A stretch of 40,785 bases of DNA from SZUA-287 sp036397975 (GCA_036397975.1 DASWHW010000109.1:1-40785); one strand, 5' to 3'. Shown: positions 33,809 to 40,785, counted from the first letter of the stretch. The notes: a model not told the origin generated them from the letters alone. Made by a program: numbers and translations.

Positions 33809-35245
33809 CTAGGAGAGAACCGATTCCTTCTTTACATAGTTTTCGTGGAAAGTTTTCAGCTTCAACACTAGTTCTTCAATCTCATTTTGCGGTGGAAGGA
33901 AAGTTGTCCGGAAGTGGAATGTTCCGGGAAGTTGCCCAAATCCCGAACCGGGAACGACGCATATTCCGGTCTCTTCAAGCAACGACATACAATAATCCGA
34001 ATCACGTTGCGCCTCGTATTGCATACGGTCCGCTTCTTTCATTTTCTCAACGTTCACCCCTTTTTCCGCAGGCAATTCAACCTTTACGAATGCGTACATC
34101 GCGCCTTGTGGAAGATCTAACGAAAGCCCTTCGACTTCATTTATACCAATTTTGAGAATCTCCGCTTTGTTCTTCAACGCACTGAGAATTTTGTTTTTCT
34201 CTTTTATGTACAAAGGATAACTCTCTTCGCCCATTTTGGGTGGTGAGACCATAAGATACGTCGTGAGCTGACCCACAACATTTGCACAGAGGTTTATTGA
34301 CTGGAGCTTGACAAACTCTGCCGATATTTCCGACGAGATATTTCTCAACTCCAGATAACCACCTCGGTGTCCGCACTCTCCCAGAAATCCCTTGGATGCA
34401 GAATGGAGGCTAAATAAGGGTACATCCTTGACATCGAGATCGTGCATGACCTTCGCGAAGGAATAAAACTTCGAATCGGGATCGTAGACATTTTCCTGGT
34501 AGACTTCATCAGCAATGATGCACAGATCATGACGACGTGCAAATTGAATAACCATTTTGATGTTGTCATATGACAACACGGCTCCCGTAGGGTTTCCTGG
34601 ATTAATGACTACAATACCAACGGGGTGAATGCCCTGTGGCTTTGATTCATGCAGACTCTCGGTAAGAGCTGCCTCATTCAATTGCCAGCGATTCGCTTCA
34701 TCAAGATAGTACCCAATTTGTTTTCCATTGTACATGGCAATGCTTGCGCTATACAGCGGGTATTGCGGAATCGGGATCATGAATCCATCATTCTTCTCCC
34801 GAAGAAGTGCAAGCAGGACGGCTTGAGCACCTTTGCTTGCGCCATCCGTAAGGATGACTCGATCGCTGTCCGCCGGGATGCCGTCGCGATCACGAATAAA
34901 CTGTGCAACTGCCTCGCGGATGAATGGAATTCCAGTGCTCTTGGTATAAGCACCAGACCCGTGAGGATGCCGTTCAAGAATGGATTGAGCCTTCGCAAGA
35001 ACATCTTTTGGGTAAAGAACGTCGGTGGCTTGTTGCTTCATTAACTCCGGGTATTCGATCAAACTAAGAATTTGCCGGAGGTATGTGAGTGGCCTCTGCC
35101 CTAATGCTTGCGGATTGCCGATGTTACAATAAATGATCTTTTTTCCTTGCAGCTCCAGTTCCTGTGCGCGCAATACGATAGATCCCCGAACCGCGTATTC
35201 AGCGCGGAGGAGATTCTCGTTCAGGTGTTTTCTGCTCAGCATCAT
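33809..35245 (-). CDS. alanine aminotransferase, eukaryotic ALT/GPT-like
   Basis: This PLP enzyme probably interconverts alanine and 2-oxoglutarate with pyruvate and glutamate. The 478-residue protein resembles animal and plant alanine aminotransferases more than bacterial AlaT: the N-terminal IIYCNIGNPQALGQRPLTYLRQILSLIEYPELM, the active-site block VVINPGNPTGAVL (213-225), ADEVYQENVY (245-254), and the PLP lysine at 285 in HSASKGFLGECGHRGGY. It sits 7 nt before nuoG and 22 nt after the M16 gene. Two adjacent ATG codons (35245 and 35242) are possible starts. Confidence 0.9.
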   Translation of the reverse strand: MMLSRKHLNENLLRAEYAVRGSIVLRAQELELQGKKIIYCNIGNPQALGQRPLTYLRQILSLIEYPELMKQQATDVLYPKDVLAKAQSILERHPHGSGAYTKSTGIPFIREAVAQFIRDRDGIPADSDRVILTDGASKGAQAVLLALLREKNDGFMIPIPQYPLYSASIAMYNGKQIGYYLDEANRWQLNEAALTESLHESKPQGIHPVGIVVINPGNPTGAVLSYDNIKMVIQFARRHDLCIIADEVYQENVYDPDSKFYSFAKVMHDLDVKDVPLFSLHSASKGFLGECGHRGGYLELRNISSEISAEFVKLQSINLCANVVGQLTTYLMVSPPKMGEESYPLYIKEKNKILSALKNKAEILKIGINEVEGLSLDLPQGAMYAFVKVELPAEKGVNVEKMKEADRMQYEAQRDSDYCMSLLEETGICVVPGSGFGQLPGTFHFRTTFLPPQNEIEELVLKLKTFHENYVKKESVLS

Positions 35246-35267
35246 GCTGTTGGGTACATTGTGTAGA

Positions 35268-36557
35268 CTAGGACGGACGAATGATCACTGTTGAAAATTG
35301 CTCTTCCACAAACAATTCTTTTGCAACCCGATGGATTCCTTCGACAGTGACTCGATCAATGTTGTCGAGAACAGTTTGGATTGGAACATATTCTTCGAAT
35401 ACCATTTCACTGCTGCCAAGGCGCATCATTCTCCCAGACATATTTTCGAGCCCGAGCATCATTGTTCCTTTGATCTGCGATTTGGTGCGCTCCAGTTCAG
35501 CTTTCGATACTGATTTCGAACGAAGCTTTCCAAGCTCTTTGAAGATCAAGTCAATCGCATTAGCCACATTCTTTTCGTCTGTTGCGACATAGGTGCCGAA
35601 GACTCCCGTATCGCTCAGCAAGTTTACAAAGGAGTATATTGAATACGCAAGCCCGTGGCGCTCTCGGACCGATTGGTAGAGCCGCGAACTCATTCCCTCG
35701 CCGAGGAGAGTGTTCAGAAGAAGGAGCGGATACCTCTGCTTATGCTTCGCACTATACGCCCTCCGTCCCAAACAAACATGTGCCTGATGAATCTTCTTGG
35801 TGTAGTCAAGCTTTTTGGGGCGATCGTCGGATGACGACGGTGCTTTCCTCATCTGTGGAGCACCGGTCTGCGACATACTTGAAAAGAATTTTTCTGAGAG
35901 AGATACGAGTTTCGAATGATCAACATTGCCTGCAGCAGCAATCACCACATTCGATGGAGCGTAGTGGGAGGCAACATGCGTTCGCAGGTGCGAGCGTTGA
36001 AAGTTCATGAGGTTTCGCTCACATCCAATGATCGGCAGGCCAAGTGAGTGGTTGGGAAACAACGCTCGTTCAAAATACTCATGAACCACATCTTCGGGAT
36101 CGTCTTCCGAACTTTTCAGTTCTTCCAAGACAACGAGTTTTTCCTTTTCCATCTCACCTTGATTGAAGGTTGCATTCCTGACAAGGTCAGAAAGAACATC
36201 CACAGTGTGCGATATATTGATGTCAAGGATTCGGGCGTAGAAACAGGTGTTTTCCTTCGTGGTAAACGCGTTGAGGTACCCACCTCGTGATTCGATGCTT
36301 CGGGCTATCTCGCGAATGCTTCGCTTCTTCGTTCCCTTAAAAACCATGTGTTCCAGAAAATGAGTGATCCCGTTTTGATCGGGTCTTTCATCTCGCGACC
36401 CAACGTTCGCCCACACACCAACGGACACCGAACGCACGTAAGGGATTGTCTCTGTCACAACGCGAACTCCATTCTTGAGGACAGTCTTGCGATACATTGA
36501 TTCTTCAGCGGACGGATTGAACGACGGAGAGCCTGATGACTTGAGCATGGAACTCAT
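35268..36557 (-). CDS. M16 family zinc peptidase (processing-peptidase-like)
   Basis: This 429-residue protein is an M16 peptidase with the zinc site HFLEH (residues 66-70, the inverted HxxEH) and downstream glutamates in EKLVVLEELKSSEDDPEDV. It resembles the bacterial YmxG/PqqL-like enzymes and mitochondrial processing peptidase beta. The start at ATG 36557 is chosen because the promoter at 36592-36620 puts the transcript start near 36585; the longer reading (to 36647) would begin upstream of that promoter. ATG 36497 is an alternative. There is no obvious signal peptide. It is the first gene of the operon with the aminotransferase and nuoGHI. Confidence 0.9.
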   Translation of the reverse strand: MSSMLKSSGSPSFNPSAEESMYRKTVLKNGVRVVTETIPYVRSVSVGVWANVGSRDERPDQNGITHFLEHMVFKGTKKRSIREIARSIESRGGYLNAFTTKENTCFYARILDINISHTVDVLSDLVRNATFNQGEMEKEKLVVLEELKSSEDDPEDVVHEYFERALFPNHSLGLPIIGCERNLMNFQRSHLRTHVASHYAPSNVVIAAAGNVDHSKLVSLSEKFFSSMSQTGAPQMRKAPSSSDDRPKKLDYTKKIHQAHVCLGRRAYSAKHKQRYPLLLLNTLLGEGMSSRLYQSVRERHGLAYSIYSFVNLLSDTGVFGTYVATDEKNVANAIDLIFKELGKLRSKSVSKAELERTKSQIKGTMMLGLENMSGRMMRLGSSEMVFEEYVPIQTVLDNIDRVTVEGIHRVAKELFVEEQFSTVIIRPS

Positions 36558-36591
36558 GAAAGATGCACATTCCCAACAAAAATTCGTTGGA

Positions 36592-36620
36592 AATATATCC
36601 AATTTGCTCAGGAGAGTCAA
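36592..36620 (-). promoter_or_regulatory. sigma70-type promoter of the M16-nuoGHI operon
   Basis: On the minus strand TTGACT (36615-36620) is 17 bp from TATATT (36592-36597). The predicted start near 36585 leaves a leader of about 28 nt to ATG 36557 and rules out an upstream start codon. Confidence 0.65.
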
Positions 36621-36641
36621 GAAAAGGGCGTTGTTGATGTA

Positions 36642-36670
36642 TTGCAATCAGCGGGTGATTTGACTATGTT
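36642..36670 (+). promoter_or_regulatory. possible promoter of the GT2 gene
   Basis: On the plus strand TTGCAA (36642-36647) and TATGTT (36665-36670) are 17 bp apart, each matching the consensus at four of six bases. The start would be about 33 nt before the ATG at 36710. It abuts the M16 promoter, so the two are divergent. Confidence 0.4.
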
Positions 36671-36709
36671 ATCGCGTCGCAAATTCAGAGCCGTCAACTC
36701 TCTTATGGT

Positions 36710-37810
36710 ATGTTCGAAACTCTTCTTGTTGTCCTCACGATCCTCTATTCCATCCAGCTGATTCTTTTTTTTCTCTCGGTGAAATTCGTTCGCTATACAG
36801 CCGACGACTCGTATCGCCCGAATGTATCCGTTATAATCGCCGCCAGAAATGAGGAGACCAATATCCGCAGTTGCCTCACTTCACTCACACATATTGAATA
36901 CCCGGACTATCTGCTGGAAATAATTCTGGTGGATGACCAATCCGAAGACGGAACAGCACGAATTATTGACGAATTTGCGGCACAAAGTACATTAATCCGG
37001 CAAGTAACGGCTCAAAGGGGGGAGAAAAACCTTCAGGGAAAAGCGAATGCTGTCGCACAAGGAGTTGATGTTGCGACAGGTGACGTCTTGATGTTCACCG
37101 ACGCCGATTGCACGGTACCTCCAACCTGGGTTTCCGATACAGTCAAGTACTTCTCCAATGAATCGATCGGGATTGTCGCGGGCTATACTTCTCTGCGTGC
37201 CCGCGGCGTCTTCCAATCGATACAGAGCCTCGACTGGTTTTTTCTCGTGACAGTCGCTGCTGCAACTATTGGACTTCGATTCCCGGTGACAGCTGTAGGA
37301 ACAAACTTTTCTGTGCGAAGGAAAGCGTACGATGAGGTGGGTGGATACAGTAACATTTCCTTTAGTGTAACGGAAGACTACGCCCTCTTTCATGCCATAA
37401 CGTCGAGGACAAGATTTAGGGCATGCCTTCCAAGTGATGAAGCGACTCTTGTTGAGAGCGAGCCCTGTTCAACCTTATTTCAGCTTTTTCGGCAAAAACT
37501 GAGATGGTTTCGAGGGGGAAAGGATATGAGCTTCCCGAAGCTGCTCCTCTACAGCGTCAGCTATGCATTTCATAGTCTGCTCTGCGTAGCTATCTTTTCG
37601 CAACACTGGCCCGCTGTTTCAGTTGCGTTACTCCTGAAACTCTCATGCGATTTCATCCTTCTCTACCCAGCGATTAAGAGATTCAAGACAAGAAAGTTGA
37701 TGAAATTCTTTCCCATGTTCGAATTGTACTACTCTGCTTATATTCTCATTTTCCCCATTCTCGTCATCCTTGGGCTGCCGATTCAGTGGAAAGATAGGAA
37801 GTTCTCCTAA
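36710..37810 (+). CDS. membrane-bound GT2 glycosyltransferase
   Basis: This 366-residue protein is a processive-type GT2 enzyme. It has an N-terminal helix (3-24), SVIIAARNEETNIRSCL (40-56), ILVDDQSEDGT (72-82), the metal site TDAD (130-133), the acid TED (221-223), the QxxRW element QKLRWFRGG (262-270) and at least two C-terminal helices. This layout matches membrane glycosyltransferases that make lipid-linked sugars or polysaccharides. It stands alone, divergent from the M16 operon, and no ribosome binding site is visible. A convergent hairpin follows. Confidence 0.88.
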   Translation: MFETLLVVLTILYSIQLILFFLSVKFVRYTADDSYRPNVSVIIAARNEETNIRSCLTSLTHIEYPDYLLEIILVDDQSEDGTARIIDEFAAQSTLIRQVTAQRGEKNLQGKANAVAQGVDVATGDVLMFTDADCTVPPTWVSDTVKYFSNESIGIVAGYTSLRARGVFQSIQSLDWFFLVTVAAATIGLRFPVTAVGTNFSVRRKAYDEVGGYSNISFSVTEDYALFHAITSRTRFRACLPSDEATLVESEPCSTLFQLFRQKLRWFRGGKDMSFPKLLLYSVSYAFHSLLCVAIFSQHWPAVSVALLLKLSCDFILLYPAIKRFKTRKLMKFFPMFELYYSAYILIFPILVILGLPIQWKDRKFS

Positions 37811-37814
37811 ACAA

Positions 37815-37842
37815 GAATGCCTCTGCGTTTGCAGAGGCATTC
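37815..37842. terminator. convergent hairpin, possible bidirectional terminator
   Basis: GAATGCCTCTGC (37815-37826) and GCAGAGGCATTC (37831-37842) form a perfect 12-bp stem with a GTTT loop. It lies between the converging GT2 gene and the AAA+ regulator gene. It lacks a clear T run on either side, so termination is likely but not proven. Confidence 0.6.
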
Positions 37843-37868
37843 TCAAGCAGTTGTTATGTGTGACTGGC

Positions 37869-38894
37869 CTAGGAGCGCATCCGAGCGCTTGCGATTCCCA
37901 GCCTCTTCAGTTTGTATCGAAACGTTTGTTCTGTCATTCCCAGAAATTGAGCAGCTCTTGATTGGTTGAATCCGAATCGCTCAAGGGATCGCTCGATGAT
38001 TCCTTTTTCGATCACATCAAGGGACTTATCCAGGACAAACTCTTGTCCCGATACGATGTTGTTGATCATCTTGACAACCTCTGTCTTCTCGTCGACCAAC
38101 TCAGGCGGCAGCATGAACCGGCCGTCGTTGGAGAAAAGAACAGATTTGTCTATGACTGCCTTGAGTTCTCTGATGTTCTCGCGCCACGGTTGCCGGACAA
38201 GAACATCGATGGCATTGATATCGATTACCAGTTCACCGATCCCCAATTCTTTGCACAGCTCCGATGTAAAATGCTTGACGAGCAACGGTATATCCTCTGG
38301 CCTTTGTCGGAGTGGCGGAACTTGAAGTGTTTCACAGTCAGAGAGCTTGGAGTAAAGATCGCCAAGAAGAGTCCGCTTCTCCACCAATTCGAAAGGATCG
38401 GCTTTCATTGTTATGAGAAGTCGAATGTCCACACTCTGCGACTCCAGACCGCCGACACGCTTTGTCATTCGACCATTCATGAAGCTCAAAATCTTCATCT
38501 GGTTTCGAAAACTGGCTTCCTCGATTTCTTCTATGAGGATCGTGCCGCCGTTCCCCACTTCGAACATCCCACGCCTCGACGTATTCGAACTTCCTTCAGT
38601 TCCTCTTTCAACTCCGAACAGAATTGATTCAAGCTCACGATCGTCGATGACCGCCAGATTGATTGTTACAAAGGGTTGCTCGGGAATATCCTCAAGACTC
38701 TTGAAGAAGATGTTCTTTGCGACAGCACCCTTTCCGACACCGGCTTCTCCGATAATAAGAACATCGCGACGCGATTTGGAGAGCTTAGCAATCTGCTTCA
38801 GAAGTTGCTCCGTCGCTTTGCTCTTGCCGACGATCGGATACTCGACCGGTGCGTCGGACTTTCGACTGCCCGCAACTTTATTTTTCTTATCCAT
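37869..38894 (-). CDS. NtrC-like AAA+ regulator, degenerate, with Fis-type HTH
   Basis: This 341-residue protein has a sigma54-activator AAA+ domain (about 20-265) and a C-terminal Fis-type HTH (299-334), but no receiver domain. Walker A (GEAGVGKG, 49-56) is intact. Where other members have GAFTGA, the loop that contacts sigma54, it reads GTEGSS (98-103). Walker B has ILIEE instead of a D-E pair (119-123), and the two arginine-finger positions are replaced (TLLGDLYSKL, 175-184). WRENIRELK (237-245) stands for WPGNVREL. It probably cannot activate sigma54 but can still bind DNA. It lies 66 nt after a membrane protein gene. Confidence 0.8.
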   Translation of the reverse strand: MDKKNKVAGSRKSDAPVEYPIVGKSKATEQLLKQIAKLSKSRRDVLIIGEAGVGKGAVAKNIFFKSLEDIPEQPFVTINLAVIDDRELESILFGVERGTEGSSNTSRRGMFEVGNGGTILIEEIEEASFRNQMKILSFMNGRMTKRVGGLESQSVDIRLLITMKADPFELVEKRTLLGDLYSKLSDCETLQVPPLRQRPEDIPLLVKHFTSELCKELGIGELVIDINAIDVLVRQPWRENIRELKAVIDKSVLFSNDGRFMLPPELVDEKTEVVKMINNIVSGQEFVLDKSLDVIEKGIIERSLERFGFNQSRAAQFLGMTEQTFRYKLKRLGIASARMRS

Positions 38895-38960
38895 TTTTAC
38901 GAACCCCCGTCATTAAGTTTGTCATCTTTCTTCTCGTTTTATTGTAGGGGAGGTACCAGG

Positions 38961-40067
38961 TTAACGCCGTCGTTGAGGATCGACCAACATTCTTCCCAGT
39001 ATCGTGTTATTTTCAAAAAACTTTGCAATCACAAAATTATCCACCGCATCCCGCCAACGCGTAATGCCAGCCGGACGAGCCGCAATCTCCTGCTCGTAGA
39101 ATTCCCCCTTGGGAGATGTAATGAACCTCAGTCTCAACGCACAGAAGAACACAATCATCGCTAGGACAGCCATTGAAACGTACTGGCTGACAATAATAAA
39201 ATCTCGCAGCATTGAGTCTTCGACTATATGCAAGAATATCCATGCATTGTAAATCTCGACCGTGCAAAGGAGAAGGAAAAGCAACATTATCTTCTCGACA
39301 TAAGCTCCTTGAGGTGGATCCTTCACGAACTGATATCCAAAAAATAAAAGGATGAAAAACAAAGAGACGACACACATCATGATGTCCGCTGAATACAGTG
39401 GCCGCAAGAGGAGAGCAAGGTAGTTGGATCCCAAGAGATACGGATAAATCGCCGACACACTAACGGGTATCGATGGATCCGCTTTCATCATTTGCGTCAG
39501 TTCTTCCACGGAGGGCTGCACTCCAAATACTTGGTCGTGATTGTCGAAAGCCACTTCAAGGGATTTCCAGGCCTGAACCTCTTCGGTTTTATAGATGTAC
39601 AATGGATCAACAAAGAAGGGGTGGAAGTAATAAATAAAAAATCCGAGTACTATTGTCCCAGCAACAAGATATTTTTGAAAAACCCTGATGGACCTAAACA
39701 TAAGATCTACCGTAGGATACACAATTGCCAAAGCGAGGAGTAGGAAGGTTGCTGAAAGTGAGACGTACTGCGTAAAATAAAACTTTGCAAATCGCATTTC
39801 ATTGAACAACACAGTGTCCAGAAAAGGATAAGCGTGGTACAAAATCGACTGACTAAAGAACACTAAGAAATTTAAAAAAATGAACTTATTTGCCCGGACT
39901 GGCTCATGCTTGATTATGAACACGCAAGTTATTAGCCCAAACAGTAGAATAGAATAGCTGACAAATCCGATCGGTAAAACTTCCGAGTGAGGGAAGAGCG
40001 CCAATGTTCCCGCCAAGAAACCCATTACTCCAAACCATATCAAGAAAGCACGCCTTAGGTTTTTCAT
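38961..40067 (-). CDS. uncharacterised eight-helix membrane protein
   Basis: I do not recognise the family. The 368-residue protein has hydrophobic segments at about 7-25, 33-53, 61-82, 97-119, 133-152, 225-247, 257-280 and 290-313. Positive residues (KHEPVRANK, FRSIRVFQK, C-terminal RRR) place the ends in the cytoplasm, so the loop at 153-224, rich in acidic residues, lies outside. The tail of about 55 residues has no known domain. The strong promoter at 40112-40140 and a GGGGAA ribosome binding site support expression. It is followed after 66 nt by the AAA+ regulator gene, so a sensor or transporter role is possible but unproven. Confidence 0.75.
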   Translation of the reverse strand: MKNLRRAFLIWFGVMGFLAGTLALFPHSEVLPIGFVSYSILLFGLITCVFIIKHEPVRANKFIFLNFLVFFSQSILYHAYPFLDTVLFNEMRFAKFYFTQYVSLSATFLLLALAIVYPTVDLMFRSIRVFQKYLVAGTIVLGFFIYYFHPFFVDPLYIYKTEEVQAWKSLEVAFDNHDQVFGVQPSVEELTQMMKADPSIPVSVSAIYPYLLGSNYLALLLRPLYSADIMMCVVSLFFILLFFGYQFVKDPPQGAYVEKIMLLFLLLCTVEIYNAWIFLHIVEDSMLRDFIIVSQYVSMAVLAMIVFFCALRLRFITSPKGEFYEQEIAARPAGITRWRDAVDNFVIAKFFENNTILGRMLVDPQRRR

Positions 40068-40111
40068 TCAAATTCCCCAAAAATGACGATTTTCCAGCCG
40101 AACTTGAATCC

Positions 40112-40140
40112 AATATAGGTAGCAGATCAAAAGTTGTCAA
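40112..40140 (-). promoter_or_regulatory. sigma70-type promoter of the membrane protein gene
   Basis: On the minus strand TTGACA (40135-40140) is exactly 17 bp from TATATT (40112-40117), the best promoter match in the window. The start would be near 40105, about 38 nt before the ATG at 40067. Confidence 0.7.
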
Positions 40141-40187
40141 CATAAAAACGCAAACTTTTTTGACACTTGCTTTTTTGGACTGTTTTT

Positions 40188-40206
40188 CATAGGATGGCCA
40201 TAGGAT
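40188..40206. repeat. direct repeat CATAGGAT, 11-bp period
   Basis: CATAGGAT occurs twice, at 40188-40195 and 40199-40206, one helical turn apart. A weaker GATAGGGA follows at 40211, and CATAGGTG at 40322. Such spacing is usual for tandem sites of a response regulator. It could control either divergent gene. The motif is short, so chance is possible. Confidence 0.35.
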
Positions 40207-40362
40207 TTGTGATAGGGAGTACAGCCTGTGATGAATATGACAGTGAGTCCGATCTCTTCCCAAAAGAAGTTCATTGAACTTCGCAGTTCGCTAATGAACC
40301 TGTTCCCTGAAAGGCCATACTCATAGGTGACAGAAAATGAATCGCAATGTTCTTCGGCCCCC

Positions 40363-40388
40363 AATTGAATCTCGGCTTCAGTTCAATT
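40363..40388. repeat. inverted repeat upstream of the peptide gene
   Basis: AATTGAA and TTCAATT are perfect 7-bp arms around a 12-bp spacer; beyond one mismatch the flanks CC/GG continue the symmetry. It ends 3 bp before the TTGACA at 40392 and is a candidate operator. Confidence 0.35.
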
Positions 40389-40459
40389 CGGTTGACAAAA
40401 ACTCGAATACAACGACTTCACATAACATCTACCCAACATTCTCCTGAAAGGAGTCCACC

Positions 40460-40687
40460 ATGTCTTCCACCTCTAAACGCGTCCGATCGCTCCTCATTAC
40501 TCTCGTTCTCGTCGTCGTCACCAACGCAGCAATCGGATCCGCGTTAAAGTTTGGTACTATTGTACCGGTTTTGCCTGAGGCGCCTCGACCTGATACAATA
40601 GTTCCCGTGCTGCCTGAAGCTCCAAGACCGGACACGATAGTTCCGGTTCTTCCAGAAGCACCTCGTCCGGATATAGCGGTTCGTTGA
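40460..40687 (+). CDS. secreted peptide precursor with three 13-residue repeats
   Basis: The 75-residue protein has a basic start (SSTSKRVR), a hydrophobic core (residues 10-27, SLLITLVLVVVTNAAIGS) and a likely signal peptidase site after SA at 28. The mature part is about 47 residues: LKFG, three copies of TIVPVLPEAPRPD (33-45, 46-58, 59-71), then IAVR. The repeats are identical in protein but very different in codons. AAGGAG lies 7 nt before the ATG, and a strong terminator follows, so the gene is real. I know no family with this repeat. It may be a secreted signal, structural or antimicrobial peptide; the arginine- and proline-rich repeat gives no decision. Confidence 0.85.
   Translation: MSSTSKRVRSLLITLVLVVVTNAAIGSALKFGTIVPVLPEAPRPDTIVPVLPEAPRPDTIVPVLPEAPRPDIAVR
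40556..40672 (+). repeat. three in-frame 39-bp repeats with divergent codons
   Basis: The units lie at 40556-40594, 40595-40633 and 40634-40672. Each encodes TIVPVLPEAPRPD. Copies 1 and 2 differ in 12 of 13 codons, copies 2 and 3 in 9 of 13, all changes being synonymous. This is not a CRISPR or simple tandem duplication. Confidence 0.95.
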
Positions 40688-40714
40688 AGAGCTCCAACCT
40701 CTAAGAAAATAATT

Positions 40715-40747
40715 AAGCCTCCCTCATTCATTGAGGGAGGCTTTTTT
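40715..40747 (+). terminator. intrinsic terminator of the repeat-peptide gene
   Basis: AAGCCTCCCTCA and TGAGGGAGGCTT form a perfect 12-bp stem with a 5-nt loop, followed by a run of T (40742-40747). It starts 28 nt after the stop codon. Confidence 0.95.
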
Positions 40748-40785
40748 GTTTCACATAGTTCCTCTCTTGCCTTTCCATCTGGTCA

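Larger units (their letters stand above)
40068..40459. other. 392-nt divergent intergenic region
   Basis: It separates the membrane protein gene (minus) from the repeat-peptide gene (plus). It contains a strong minus promoter (40112-40140), a TTGACA on the plus strand at 40160-40165, a direct repeat (40188-40206), an inverted repeat (40363-40388) and another TTGACA at 40392-40397. I find no convincing gene; a 75-codon minus ORF at 40137-40364 overlaps the promoter and is rejected. No plus -10 box at correct spacing follows either TTGACA, so control of the peptide gene may need an activator or another sigma factor. Confidence 0.5.

Noticed and set aside
40160..40188. TTGACA on the plus strand as a promoter
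   Set aside because: No -10-like sequence lies at 16-18 bp; only T-rich sequence follows.
40137..40364. 75-codon minus ORF in the divergent spacer
   Set aside because: It overlaps the strong promoter of the membrane protein gene, has no ribosome binding site and an unusual composition.
40556..40672. CRISPR-like or tandem repeat array
   Set aside because: The units are contiguous, in frame and protein-conserved, without spacers. This is a coding repeat.
40429..40731. 100-codon minus ORF with glycine-rich repeats
   Set aside because: It is the antisense shadow of the repeat-peptide gene, which has the signal peptide, ribosome binding site and terminator. The opposite strand repeats only because the peptide repeats do.

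Overview
The window reads as chromosomal DNA of a Gram-negative bacterium, probably from the Bacteroidota/Chlorobiota (FCB) assemblage and perhaps an Ignavibacteria-like lineage. This placement is inferred from gene content: a LolCDE-type exporter, complex I genes, a DUF3098-type membrane protein and adjacent dnaE-trxA. The best promoters are E. coli-like (TTGAC[A/T], 16-17 bp, TA-rich -10) rather than the TAnnTTTG type of Bacteroidetes. Nearly all genes lie on the minus strand in tight operons. I saw no insertion sequence, prophage or CRISPR array.

Region 1 (1-2850): the 5' end of a secreted protein, a MATE exporter, an orphan 123-residue protein, and a small DUF3098-like membrane protein. 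The last has a leader carrying a promoter and, 25 nt before its start codon, an intrinsic terminator.

Region 2 (2886-10649): one long minus-strand operon, aspS, AtuA-like large protein, AtuA-like small protein, prfB (programmed +1 frameshift), two LolC/E-type permeases and a LolD-type ATPase.

Region 3 (10801-18874): a GNAT acetyltransferase, a DinB/YfiT-like protein coupled to plsC, a bidirectional terminator, dnaE-trxA, and tRNA-Arg(CCU) directly upstream of proS.

Region 4 (18875-29006): a lone methyltransferase, a 48-codon small ORF, and a surface-glycan operon in which most genes overlap by ATGA. It holds five glycosyltransferases, a Wzx-like flippase and two methyltransferases, and ends in nadD. 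No polymerase or initiating phosphosugar transferase was seen.

Region 5 (29052-37810): a CorC/HlyC-type transporter gene, then the operon M16 peptidase, eukaryotic-type alanine aminotransferase, nuoG, nuoH, nuoI, and a divergent membrane-bound GT2 glycosyltransferase.

Region 6 (37869-40747): the least familiar part. An eight-helix membrane protein is followed by an NtrC-type AAA+ protein that has lost its GAFTGA loop and arginine fingers. Divergent from them is a 75-residue secreted peptide precursor with three identical 13-residue proline-rich repeats. Those repeats are encoded by almost completely different synonymous codons, so selection appears to act on the peptide. This is the best candidate here for an undescribed system.
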